A DNA stretch of 64,000 nucleotides, from contig JAQGDQ010000199.1 in assembly GCA_030141605.1 (NCBI GenBank), forward strand, positions 1 to 64,000. Direction: 5' to 3'. This document shows, one piece after another, positions 27,350 to 40,500 of this stretch; within the stretch, counting starts at the first letter, position 1; each line of letters begins with the position of its first letter. A program made the translations under genes and the position numbers. The notes beneath the pieces were generated by a model that was not told the origin of the DNA, searched no databases, and saw only the letters and a list, made by a program, of their open reading frames with translations. Source of the DNA: Tubiluchus corallicola (Eukaryota; Priapulida; Priapulimorpha; Priapulimorphida; Tubiluchidae).

Positions 27350-28410
27350 ATTCTGACGCTCACATTTTCATAATTCTTTATCCTACTAAAATAAAAAGTG
27401 TTGTTACTGCACAAAACAAAATAATTAAACTAATGACTTTTACTAATTACAGGAAACGGGCTACCCCCCCCCTACATTGCTCTTGGGTTTCTGAAACTAA
27501 AAGATATTTATAAATTATAAATGGCAAAATTCATATATAACTACCACTTGGGAATATAACCTTATTTGTATAGCAACTACTTTACGAAAATATCTGATGT
27601 TCTTAAATACAGCACTAAGGCCTCAGTAAATAGTTACTTATATTCCGTACTAATCAAGGTTCATGCACAATACAACATTGTGGAACTATTTTATGGAATG
27701 CCCTAAGCCCAGGTATAAAACTTTCCACATCCATTTCATTCATTTTGATTCCTTTGAAATCGTTAATCTACCCTCCACAAAAATTTGGCAAGACTGTATT
27801 ACTTTTCTCATTTTGCTTACTATTATCATTCTATTACCTAACCTCACTTTCGTTGTATGTATATATAAGTATGAGTGTAGGTTATGTACGCATATATAGA
27901 CATGTTTACATTTTTATGAATTAACATAATTATGACCTTGACTAATTGCTACTAGGCCACTGTTAATGTTAATAACATCTAATGAGAGGTGACTGACTGG
28001 GTGACCGTATGGTCTTTCGTCACGTCTGCTCATATTTATCTGTATCATATGCACTAACATCTTAACTACCGTATTAAGTTCATGAAGTTAAATAAATATT
28101 TATTACTATTACTATTGGTTTTGCGAACTCGCGCAAATTCATTCATATTCAATACCTTTCATCAACTGTCTTTGTCTAATTGCAGCGAGTTAGACAGCAA
28201 GAGTCAGAATAATGTAACTCGTCTGGGACTAGGCTACTTCACTCAAGACTTCCACTAAAATGGTCAAACAGCATTGTTGTTATTTAATTACAAATCTTAC
28301 TGGTAATTATGAGGCTTGACAATATTTCTCATCTCGGAGACTACAGGCAAAAGGAAAACAGTCAAGACTCCAAGCACACATTCACGAAAATTGCACATCA
28401 ACCAACGTGC
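27350..28410. other. Intergenic region between cGAS-like gene and cathepsin C
   Basis: The two genes are divergent, so this holds both promoters. It also contains the retroelement tail listed at 27955-28112 and a C-run near 27465. No further gene is supported. Confidence 0.4.
27955..28112 (+). mobile_element. 3' end of a retroelement, related to 16640-16803
   Basis: Shares GACTG-rich body TGACCGTATGGTCTTTCGTC with the copy at 16.7 kb and ends AAATAAATATTTATTACTATTACTATT, a simple-sequence tail. No coding sequence remains. Confidence 0.45.
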
Positions 28411-28475
28411 GACGCACGTGTTTGTTTGCAAACACGGGCTTCCGGTGGTAATTGCACGTGCAGTTTCCGGTAGGC
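28411..28475 (+). promoter_or_regulatory. Probable cathepsin C promoter motifs
   Basis: Within 150 bp before the start codon lie two CACGTG E-boxes (28415-28420 and 28455-28460), two ETS-type TTCCGG sites (near 28440 and 28465) and an inverted repeat GTGTTTGTTTGCAAACAC between them. CACGTG is the core of the CLEAR element bound by TFEB-type factors at lysosomal genes; the flanks here (GCACGTGT, GCACGTGC) deviate from the full GTCACGTGAC. No TATA box is obvious. Confidence 0.45.
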
Positions 28476-28562
28476 GTACTGTAGGGGCTGTAGTTTTGCT
28501 GCATTCAAAGTGGCAAATAGATGATCGTTGGCAGTGTTTTTTCTTTTGCAAATTCTTCAATC

Positions 28563-31500
28563 ATGTTGAAAAGTTGCTTGCTTTTCGTTTATTTCCTAGT
28601 CTGTGTTTGGGCTGATACGCCTGCAAATTGCACGTACGATGATATTCTTGGGACGTGGACTATTTTGGAAGGAGACAGAAATCATGATCGTACCATTCCT
28701 TGCGAGTCTGTTTGTGAGTCGAATTTTGATTATGCTTATTGTTTGTAATTCGATGAGCTGCATAGGTCTCTGAATTTTTTTGTTAAAGCGAAGTTGCAAC
28801 TTAGATTTATTTAAATGTATGGTGCGTCTCACAATCAATACTATCATTAGCTTAATTACATGTACTGCGAAATCAAACCGGATTTTTTCCACATCCCTTG
28901 CGTGTATTTTTCCTCCTTTTGCTCTTTTTCTCGTCTTTTCCACAGTGTATATTTTTAGCAAAAACTCAATGGCAAAGTTAACAAGTGTGTAAAAATTATT
29001 TTTTGAACACAAAAACGTTTTTGAAGAAATACGTCAGAGTAGCAATGTACTTTAACGTTTCCTTTACTTAATCTGACGGGTATTTCAACGACGTTTGACT
29101 TTTAGACATCCTACATGCATTGTGTGCTGTAGGTTAAACATTTTAGTCCAGCCAGTTCATTAACCAGCTGCCAAGCTCTTTATGAGGTCATTTGTTTATA
29201 CAATTGCTAAAGTGTAGAAAGAGAATTTAATACTAGAGTTTTATCAAGTTTAGTACAGTGAAATATTCACCTCAAATTACCGTTTTGCACGAGTATGCTA
29301 GCAGTTGGAACTACTGGATTCATTTGGTGAAATATTAGGAATGAATTAATGTCTGCATTGACCAAAAGGCTCTGTGCAATCTAGTGTTAGTGGCATTGAT
29401 TTACACTGCAATTGTCCTTGTCTCAAATTTAGGCTCATCCTCAACTTTCGCACCTTTCGTTTTTGCTCAAGTTTGGTATCAAAGATCTCACAATTATTAT
29501 GAGTTCACCCTATCGTGTCTGCCTTTTACTAGGATTATCCATTCTCATCAGAACATTTTGACTTTTTTAAATGACTGTTCACAACTTTGTGCAATTCTGT
29601 CTACAAAATTAGGGGCATTTCAATTCAATTCAGTTTTATTTGCACAAATGCATACAGTGTGCGTTGGCAAAATAATCTAATATGCATGTCAAATATTACA
29701 TAAACTGAAAATAATAACGCAAAGTTCTTTTATAGACAAATATTAAGATGTAGTATACTGATCCAAATATCGCAGTTAGATATTGCATCATGCAGCAATG
29801 AAAAAAGAAAAACGACTTAAGAGTAGTATCCGTTCCAGCTTTTTAGATGAAAGATTACAAAGATTGAAATGATGAGAGTTGAAAATAGTTGCGGTTAGAG
29901 TCTGCTGCCATAATACTGATTTCTTCTTCCCTAGGGCCAGAGTTATTGCCAAATTAAGTTTCTTGCCTTGATGTCATAAATTTATGCATAAAGTGTAACC
30001 ACAAAGCCTATAAAAAACAGCATTAAAAACAATTAACAACTATACATTATCTAACATTCAGAAGAAAACACTCCCCCAAATTAACTCATAAGTTTATTTC
30101 TGGTAAAAGCATTTGTAATTTTTAGAAACCTAGTGTTGTGTTTTGTTTCTCTTGGAAGGCTCGTAGAGAAAACCAGAGAACACGTCGTCAAATTAAACTA
30201 GTTTATTATGCGAGAATTCTACAACACAAAAGTATGAAGGAACGCGAAATGATTACAGTAAATATGATAATCTGGAAATGTGAACGCGAGAAAGCGTATC
30301 TGAGAACACGAGGAGGATACAAGAGAATAAACTCCAGCGGCCAGCTCTGCCTTATATATCAGGGCAGGGGAACAATCTAGAAATAGAAAGTTCTCGAAAC
30401 TTCTACAAGGTAAGAAGATTGTTCTACTATAGTATGGAATATTCCAGAATAAACTCCACAACACCTAGATCACTGTGAAACCCCCGCTTCTCTTTCCAAG
30501 GAGCTACAAATTTCCTGCTAAGTGCTGCTAAAACACTTTTTCTACATAGTAATACAAATAACAAACTAACATACTATAACAAAAACTGCGATTTTGGGGG
30601 GTATTCCCCCCGCCGTTCTTAGAGGAACGTGTGGTAGTGGCATTTAGTGGAAGGGGTCTAGGAGAGAAATTCGTAGCTGTTTGGAAAGGGGAGAACCTGA
30701 GATACAGGGTGGTGTGAGTTTTCTCTACAAATGCATCTACCAGAATGAAGGATTGTGAGTTAAGTTGGGGGAACATTTTTTCTGAGCAACCCTACATATC
30801 AGTTAAATAATGTTTTTGGAACATTTGCAACATCGAAAGTTGAAATTTGCATAAACTTTTGAATGGAAATAGTGAACCTTACGGTAGTTCCCTATATTAT
30901 TTCAGTTGCAGGGCTCATACTCGTCCTATAATTCATATGTTTTTTGAAAACGTCCTATAATTCCTATAAAACTTGATAAAATTATAAAAATGTCTTATAA
31001 TTCCTATAAAATCATGCATGCTCAATGAAATGAGAATGTTATTGGTATTTTTCATCGCTCATAACCACAATTAGATATTATAAGTGCATATCTTCATGAT
31101 TTGGGCATTTTAGTGAATGTCAATAACAGTTGTCTGTTGCGAAGTATGTATGTTTTTACAGAGTTGGTATTCTCATTGCGTGATTACAGGTAGGAAAAAT
31201 CATTTACTTTTGCAAAGAAATTGTAAAAAGTGTAAGGTTAGAAACGTTCATTTTTAAGGGAAAATCTCCTATAATTCCTATATTTTTTCAAAAAATGTCC
31301 TATATTTTTTTACAATAATGTACTATATTTTTGAAAAGTTGTTTCATTTTTTCTTTCAGCTCCGTTGAGAAAATTTAAGGTCAACTTGCACTTTCCGGAC
31401 TTCGCCGTTGATGAATATGGAAATGAGGGATTTTGGACTCTCATATACAATCAAGGATTTGAAATCGTTATCAATGACAGGAAGTACTTTGCTTTTTCCA

Positions 31501-34500
31501 AATACAGCCAGGTAGATTATTGCTTTCTCTATTTTTTGAAATTGAAAACTTTTTTGACTAACGTTTGCTCTTGTCAGTGTTGAAAGTAGATCTCGTACAA
31601 GCAAAATTGATACAAGCATAAATCAAGCATGTGGGAGAAAACATTCTTGAAATAAACAATTTTATATAATCAATTATGTCTAACCCAACTTTGCTATACC
31701 TTTCATTTTAATGATAAATAAGGAGGCTATCCACAAACCAGTGTAACTCTCAAGCAATTTAAATTGAGCACTGAATGTTGTACTTTAATTTTCACCTTCG
31801 CAAACACGTGCAATACACTCGCGGAAGTTCGTGCTGTTGAAAATTATGTTCATTTGTGACGTCTTAACTAGTTTGGTAATAGCCTTTATAGGCGCTAAAA
31901 TGTATACTTCATACTGTACTTCAAAATGGAGTAGAATAAAAAAATCGCCCTGTTTTCTTTTAAACTCTAATAAAGTTTTACTGTATAAATATAGTAAACG
32001 GTGATAGCGGAGTTATTCTTATTCAGTTTAATGTTCCACAGGATACAGTGACAGGACCAACCTGTTGTAAATGATTGTGGCAAAATCAGAACTAATTTTT
32101 ATGGATAAACATCGGTGATGAAGCCCGGATGTGGCAGCGTTGTTTTAGCTATGTATGCACGTGAATTCTTGTTCAAGGAGAGTAACATATTACATTTGTC
32201 CACTTGTTTTCTTAGGTAGGAGAAAATGTAACAAGTTATTGCGATCAAACTCTACCTGGATGGTCACATGATGTACTAGGTCACAACTGGGCATGCTATT
32301 CTGGTTTAAAGGCTGAATCGGTTGCACCAAAAAAACACTTAGTCAGCATAAAGTGAGTTTGTAACTACAGTTATTCGTGTCCCGTTCACGTTTATCCTAT
32401 AGAAATTTATCCAACTTATATCCACAGTTGTTGCTGTTAGTGTGGCAGTGGTGGCGAGACAGCAAGAGTTTCTCTAGGTAGCTGTAATATTATGATGTGT
32501 CTTGCATTATGTACATCACAAATTCACAGGACAATGTGCAGGAGACTTATGTATCTTTCTGGGACTTTTTGTAACATTGCTTCCGAATTTTGTCTTTCAT
32601 TGCAGTTTTTAATTCAGAGGCAACAATACTTGCTGAACTAAGCAGCATAGCTTCACATGTTGACAGAAGCATAAATCCTTGTTTGCGAAGCGTACTATTT
32701 TAACAAATTACCCGCTCTTTATTCACTGAGCCTGCATATCCTATCAAGTCTAATCTATATCTTCTATATTAGAGTGTTCTGCTATAGTCAAACAGCAAAA
32801 AATTCTGATTCTGAAATCTGAAATGACGTCACTACAGCCACAGTTAGAACCACGTTTTGCTACACTTACTGACTCTACAAACAAATTTTTGAAGAATTCA
32901 AATGATTGAACTTTCTTGACATCATGATGCGACACAAAACGTACAATTACAAACTAAAACTACAAGTGTTAGTGCTACCTTGTTTGAAATTGTGTAAAAC
33001 AGGGGTGTGCAAATTATCTGACTAGCTGGGCCACATTAAACTTTCCCGCAATTCCTGCGGGCCACATGCAGTTTGGTCAAGGAGCCAAGTACAGAAAGAC
33101 CTAATAAAGATTTTTTTTGCATCCGACCTGCGTACATCATTACTACTACACTCAAGAAACTATTTTAGACGTTATTAAAATTTATATTACAAACCATATA
33201 TTTCTACTTTCAGGACAGATAGTGATAATTTCATTACAATGCATATTAGTAATGCGTATCACACAGTCTGTGTAGTACAGTGACATTAAGCTACAACCGT
33301 CTTGTAAAGGTTAATGGCATCCGATCTAGTAGAAAAAATTACCCGCACTATCTTTGGGATCGTGGCACGTACTTCAGCTGGATACACTCACTTAATCGCC
33401 CGGGCCGCACTTTCATTAGGTTGACAAATCTCTTTGCGGGCCGCACGAATTCTCTCGGCGGGCCGCAATTTGCACACCCCTGGTCTACGATGATCGTGAC
33501 TGTAGGATGATGCCAGTTCCGCTCTCACAGTCATGAAAAAGTTTTCCGGGATCGTGGTGGAAACTTTTTATCGAGCAACAGCATCCTGTGATTCTTTGGC
33601 TTTTGGTAATCACCAGCCATTTCAATTGAATTTTGATGTTCACTTCTGCTTACAGTACCTCAGACTTCTACTTACAGTACCTCAGACTTCTACTTACAGT
33701 ACCTCAGACTTCTACTTACAGTACCTCAGACTTCTACTTACAGTACCTCAGACTTCTACTTACAGTACCTCAGACTTCTACTTACAGTACCTCAGACTTC
33801 TACTTACAGTACCTCAGACTTCTACTTACAGTACCTCAGACTTCTACTTACAGTACCTCAGACTTCTACTTACAGTACCTCAGACTTCTACTTACAGTAC
33901 CTCAGACTTCTACTTACAGTACCTCAGACTTCTGCTTACAGTACCTCAGACTTCTACTTACAGTACCTCAGACTTCTACTTACAGTACCTCAGACTTCTA
34001 CTTACAGTACCTCAGACTTCTACTTACAGTACCTCAGACTTCTACTTACAGTACCTCAGACTTCTACTTACAGTACCTCAGACTTCTGCTTACGTTTCCT
34101 CAGATGAAAAAGGCCAGCCCAGTACCTATCTGTACGTGCAATGTGCTTCAATAATTGTGAGTGCAATCACCCTATTGTCATATAATATGATGTATTTACT
34201 AAAGTCTAATATCGTGACATCAGAGTCACGTGATCAAGTAAATTAGGGACCACTCAATCTGGCATGCCTCCTTTTCTTGTTGCTCCTGTCGTGTTTTACC
34301 TTCCCCTTTTAAATATTAAAATAAAGTTTGTAGCCATCTACATTTACCTGTATGCTATTGTGACTGCACTTTCATCACACTTATGGCACATAGGAAAAAC
34401 CATTAATCACCTCTATTACTGACATATGCCCATACAGAACATTTACACACAAAACAGACAGTGTTCAAAATGAAAAATAAATTCATTAAATGCAGTTACT

Positions 34501-37500
34501 TCTATTTGTACCCAAACCCTGCAAATAGGGGGTAACTGTGTTTAATGAATCAATTTTTTATTTTGAAAAGTGTCTGTAGTGTTGTAGAAAACTGTATAGT
34601 AGACAACGTAGGATAATTGAATTTGTACAGAGCTTGAAGTATATTAGACTGAAGTTAGGGTAGACTGTTGTAGACTGGTTCACTCTGGTGGCTGAAACAA
34701 AGAACTTGAAATTGTGTTGAACTATGAAAGACTTTATTTCTATAAAGAATATGAAATTATGTTGAACTGTGAAAGACCTTATTTCTGTCTACACATAGCA
34801 CTATTATTTACAAGAAAGAAGACACATAGTGAACATTCAACAGCTGTGCTCAACCAGGCTGGGGCCTTGACAGAGCTGCCCAAGTCACATGTACCCACCG
34901 AACTTACCTGATTGGCTAATAAAACATACAAGCAGTCAACACTACCATATATGGGAAGCCCAGTGGCCGAGCAGCACTGACCAAGGCCACAATCTGGATT
35001 AAACTTGACTCAATTCAGTAATAAATAATTTTAAATGTAGGTGGCAGCACATATTAAATTATTATAGTAGTACTTTAAATTAATTGCAAATGAAGTGCGC
35101 GACAATTGTATATAAATATTATTTATTATCTGAGTAAAGATTTATAATAATGATAATAAAACCCTTGCTAACAAGATGGCATACTGTTTTTGGCAAGATG
35201 CACAAACATTTTACATGAACGAAAAATGACAAAAAAAACGTTAAAGTCTATTTTAATATTTCTAAATATTTTCAACTAATAAGTTATTGAACCCTAACCC
35301 TAACCATAATCCTATCCCAGCCCTAAACCTAGCCTCAACCCTAACAATAATCCTATCCCAGCCCTAAACCTAACCTCAACCCTAACCATAATCCTATCCC
35401 AACTCTAACCCTAACCTCAACCCTAACCTTAATCCTAATCCGCGGTTCGACTTATTCAAGAACAGGTCTTGAAATGTACAAAATATTAAACTAAAACAAC
35501 AGAAGGGCTGCTGCCATATAAAAAGTGTATCTCCCACAATAAGCCTTTTCACAGTTCCAGCGATCGGTGATGATCGTGAAAAGGTCAAAGGTTAAGTTTA
35601 CCAGACAACATATTTGTGTGTGTACGCTTGATAATACCTTGCAACCCATACTATTGTACTAGTAACAGTTTTAACAGCTAGCTAGAACCTTACCTAGTTC
35701 ATTTTTTCTTTTTCCCAAGCAAGAGCCTGCTAGTAAATCACTCTATGCACAGACTAATGCATAATTAACCAAAGTCCACGTAAAGCAACTGAAGTTACTG
35801 AACTGATTTGGAAGAAGATTTTGTTTTACACACAAGTCACGTGACGGCTGTAGTTAAGACTCATTGCTGTGGTACACTTAACCTTCGACCTGCAGCAACT
35901 GCGCGTGCGCACAATGAAACATGTAAAGACTTATTGCTCCTAACATAGGTTTTTTCATACTTTTTGTTACACTTATTATTTTGATAGGTTTGCAGGGTAG
36001 TGGCTGATGCAGGATGCCTCGTAAAGTGATTACAAATAAAAAGCAAATTTTACATCTAAAATAATTAGATATTGCAATTTAAATGAGCTAAACGACATCA
36101 CTGAAAACCGGAGTTGCCGATCGGCAACTTAGTATATACTGGACTGCCTTCCTTAAATCCTTATTTTTCCATGCATAGATGAAAGGATTAAACAATGAAT
36201 TCAGCATAAACAAAATATAAACTACTGGTCTTGCGTGAGCATCCAGATAAAAAACATCCGTGCTTCGAGCGTACACAATACCGACAATATTGAGAGGTAA
36301 ATAACATACAATAAAAGCTCCAATTATAATAAACATCAACTTTGTCTGCTTTACATTTTGCGCAAATGTAAAATCCTGCTGAGTTGCTTGATTAATTCTA
36401 ATTATATGTTGCCGTATTATCACCATTATTTTCACATAAACAGCAGACATTATTGTCACAATCACTACAAAGTGAATAGTTGATATATATATTAGTGTCT
36501 TATTGTTGTTCATTACTCTCAAATAATCACACGTATAGCTATCGTTTATTCGTTCCACGTCGTTGTCGTATGCTACCAACAGTGCCATAAGAAATGAGTA
36601 ACACCATGACACGGCTATAGCATTTTTCGCCCTCTGTAATTTAACAATTCTGTAATAATGCAATGGATGTATAATTGCTATGTACCTGTCAACTGTCACC
36701 ATCATCAACATAACAAGTGCTTCCACTTGCGCCATTTCCATGACAATCATTAAACATAGACACACCCATTTTGCTTTCGTTTCATTGCTGTCGAAAGCAT
36801 AAACTTTCTCCATATTTACCACAAATCCCACAATTCCTATAATTATATCAGTCGCAGACAAGTTGCAGATGAACAAGTTACTCGTGTTACACAGCTGAGG
36901 ATATCTGAAAAAAGCTCCGACCACAATTGAATTCAAGAAAACTATAATGCTAGGAATTAGGAAAAAAAATGGCCCGTATATGTGATTGTACATATACACT
37001 GTAGAAGCGTTGATACTGTCATCGGTCCGTATTTCATCTGTGGTGTTATTAGAAAACATTTTTACTCTCGGTTTTTATTCCCAAATGCCTTTGATGAGCC
37101 TGCCATCGTGTAAGTTACTCTAGTTTTATTATGCAAACCAAATGCCCACGTACAACCAACAACAAGATGCTGTTTTATTGCCTTGTTAGTTTAGTTTTTA
37201 TTGAAACCTTTCACGTGTATCTCTCCCATGTCATAGTTAACAATGACGTGTTGTTTGCATTCGCGCAGTTTAAACATATGCTGTGATCCGTCACATCTCA
37301 TAATTGATACCTTACTGTTCTTTTGTTTGCGCTATTGTTTACTTTTCATTGAATCCCTTTGCACTTTTATCTCTCATATCATAGTGTACAATGACATGCT
37401 ATTTGTTTTTATGCAAATCAAACAAATTAGCCACTGAATGCTTCTGTGTACTAAATACTGTTATATAGTATTTAGTATATAGTATATACTCATTGGCTGT

Positions 37501-40500
37501 CCCTCATTAAATCGGGAGTGACCAACTATGAGTCCAGGCGCATCCAAGTTAGGCAGGAGAAAAGACAGCTTCGAAAAGACAGAGAACGCAATGCCTATCA
37601 AGGTACACCATTTTCATGTCCTCATTGCAGGAGGTTCTCAGCAAGAATCGGGCTCATAAGCCACCTCCTTACCCGCCCTACGGAGTCATGGTCCTCTTCG
37701 ACTACGAACAACGACAACAACAACTGTTATATAATAATAATATAACAGCATTAATCTTTACTTAAAATCAGCTTTTATTTAAACAATTAACATGATTTCT
37801 GCTAACTGTAAATAACAATAGTACAGCTACATAAGAGAGACTATTATTACCCCATTTTGCCCTAAATACCAGGCACCGGGCAGGACAACAGCAGGTACTG
37901 TTTCTAAAGTCTTGTATGACCCGGAGGCAATATCAAACTCACGACCTCCCAGAGGAAAAGCGGACGCGTTACCACTAGACTATACTCTCTGGTCTACATG
38001 CTCATGTTCATTTGCTTTTTGCTTTTTCTAATGTTTATAGGTAGTTAGTTGCTACAAACCCAGGTTTTCTAAACATTGCTAGATTTGTCGCTACGTATAG
38101 TTTTATATATATAATCTTTATCTGCCACTAAAATACATTGATAATCACTGAAAAAAGACGGTCAATCAGTGTTAGTTACTGAAAACTTACATTGCTAAAG
38201 GTAAATGCATCAGTGCAATCTAAACTACTGTGTAGTAGCAAAAAGTAGTGACGAATAAAAATATAACGTATTTGCACTGTGCGATGCCTGGCTTAGTTTG
38301 ATAATTATTTTAAAGACATTGATTTTCAGGACCTACGACACGAGCCTGCACCGGATCAACGTTGACATGATATCTGAGATCAATTCCATCCAGAAAAGCT
38401 GGAAGGCAGGGATTTATCCTGAATATGCTACGATGACAGTTGAGGACATTTTGCGCCGTTCTGGTGGTCGTAATTCACGCCTGTTTAGGTGATTTAAATG
38501 CGACTTTGGTTAGAACACGTTTCAGTTTTATGCGTTTTTTAGTCCGTCCATTAAGGCAGTCCATAGTGGATTGTCAAAAAGATATGATTCATTGTTTCTA
38601 ATTGTTTGGCTGTACTTGGAACTTTTGTACATTGTTTACTTTTCGTACGTGCAATTTCGCTAATTGTACAACTTTAGTTTTTGTGCAGGTGCACCTTTTG
38701 ATCAATTGCCATGAAAGGTTCTTTGGGCAATTTTTTTTAAAATTGCGCAGTCGACCCTCGTTAAACCGGACCTCGTTAGCCCGGATATCGGATAAGACGG
38801 ACGTCATCCGTGGTAAAGGAAACTGACCGATTTTCGTCCGAGCCGGAGCGCTAAACACAACACGGCCTACCAACTGTACAATAATTTCTTTATCCTCACA
38901 GGTTAACTATTTTAAAGTAATATACAGTATAGTATATAGTGTACAGTATATAGTGCAATGTATATAGGCCTTATTAAGGTGATTTTTCCTGTATAATATA
39001 CACCATATGTAGGCATATCGGATAAATCGGACAATCGGCTAAACCGGACCACCCCCCCCCACCCCCCAATTAGTCCAGTTTAACGAGGGTTGACTGTATA
39101 TTCTTTCTTCCTTTGTTCAATCATTCATTTGTTTACATTGTTTTTCTTTGGTTATTTTTAGCGCGCCGTCACCTGCTCCAGCGACAAAAGAGATAACAAA
39201 GCAAGCGGACGAGCTCCCTCTAGAATGGGACTGGAGAAACATAGACGGGATCAGTTATGTGTCACCTGTACGAAATCAAGGTCCGGTCCAGCGCCACTCA
39301 ATTTTCCACAAACCCTGAATTACATAAACAGTTTTTCTTACTAAACAAAAGATTGACGAATTTAAATTTACTGATTTTTCAATATATACACATGTACACT
39401 TCAGACAGCAAAAAGTTTGAAGTATTTAGTAGAATTTTGCAGTAAAAAAGTATTTGAGTGTTGTGGTCATGTATAGGTGGCCACAGGTGACCCAAACAGG
39501 TGGCTGTTTGGAAATAACACAACCAGAAAAAACAAATTTCAACCTCTTCGACAATTTTTTTTCTTTAAAGCAGTAACATTGACCTTCCAAACCTTGACCA
39601 AGCTGCAACTTCAACAGTGAGTAGCCAGAAATCTTGATTTTCTGGCGCTCTGCCAACATGCTAAATTCTTGCAATCCATTTTCCGTAACAAGTTCTGCAA
39701 AGAAGAGCTGTTTTAGTGAGACTTTTTTGCTTTATTTTTAGAATCTTGCGGCAGCTGCTATGCATTCTCCTCTGTCGGAATGGTCGAGGCTAGATTGCGC
39801 GTCCTCACCAATAACAGTCAGAAGGTTGAGTTGTCGCCACAAGATGTCGTCGAATGCAGTGAATACTCGCAAGGTACTCGGCATTACGTGTGCTCAAAAA
39901 TGGGCAACTGAGTAGCAGCATTGCATAGAAATTTGGCATAAGCTATCTAAAGCTGTAGAGTGTCGTCAGTTTTTTTCCTTATTACTTTTATTTACTTTAT
40001 TAACAACTATTTGTTTAAATTTATTTAAAATTATCCACAATTTTCCCAAACGTTATTAAGTTTCGTGATCGTAGTTAAAACACGGGATTTTATTAATTAT
40101 TTTTTCAATTAAAAAGTGCAGGCAAATGAAACTTTAAAAATTCTCTGCCCCGTCAATTAAATTTGTAGCCATACTGATAAAAATATGAGTTTGCAGGTTA
40201 GAGCAGTACAGAAACTGCAGCTCAGCACGACTTAATTTTTATTGTCGGAAACGATGTTATGTTGTTGAAAGGTGGAAATCTACCATTATAAATTGTAATT
40301 GGTTTATGAATTTATGTATGATTATATCATATGGAAAGCAACACTAAGTTGCACAGTCTGAAAAAAATTTGCACCTCCACTGGGGAGTCGAATCATTGAC
40401 CTTCTGCTTTCCGGACAGCTATGCCAACCAGGCATGTGGCAATATATGTAGCTGTCTGGTAGAGTGGTAATGTACTATGTACAAGTTTCGTAGCGTATCA

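Noticed and set aside
28596-29012. 138-codon minus-strand frame over cathepsin C exon 1
   Set aside because: Antisense shadow extending into intron; no protein family signal.
33533-34246. Repetitive frame [20 protein letters not shown]
   Set aside because: A 22-bp tandem repeat yields open frames in three phases; no family resemblance, and it is inside cathepsin C intron 3.
38748-39096. Frames resembling a conserved protein ([12 protein letters not shown]...) occurring here and at 45.7 kb
   Set aside because: The identical peptide arises because both sites are copies of the same MITE; it reads through the terminal repeat and is not a gene.
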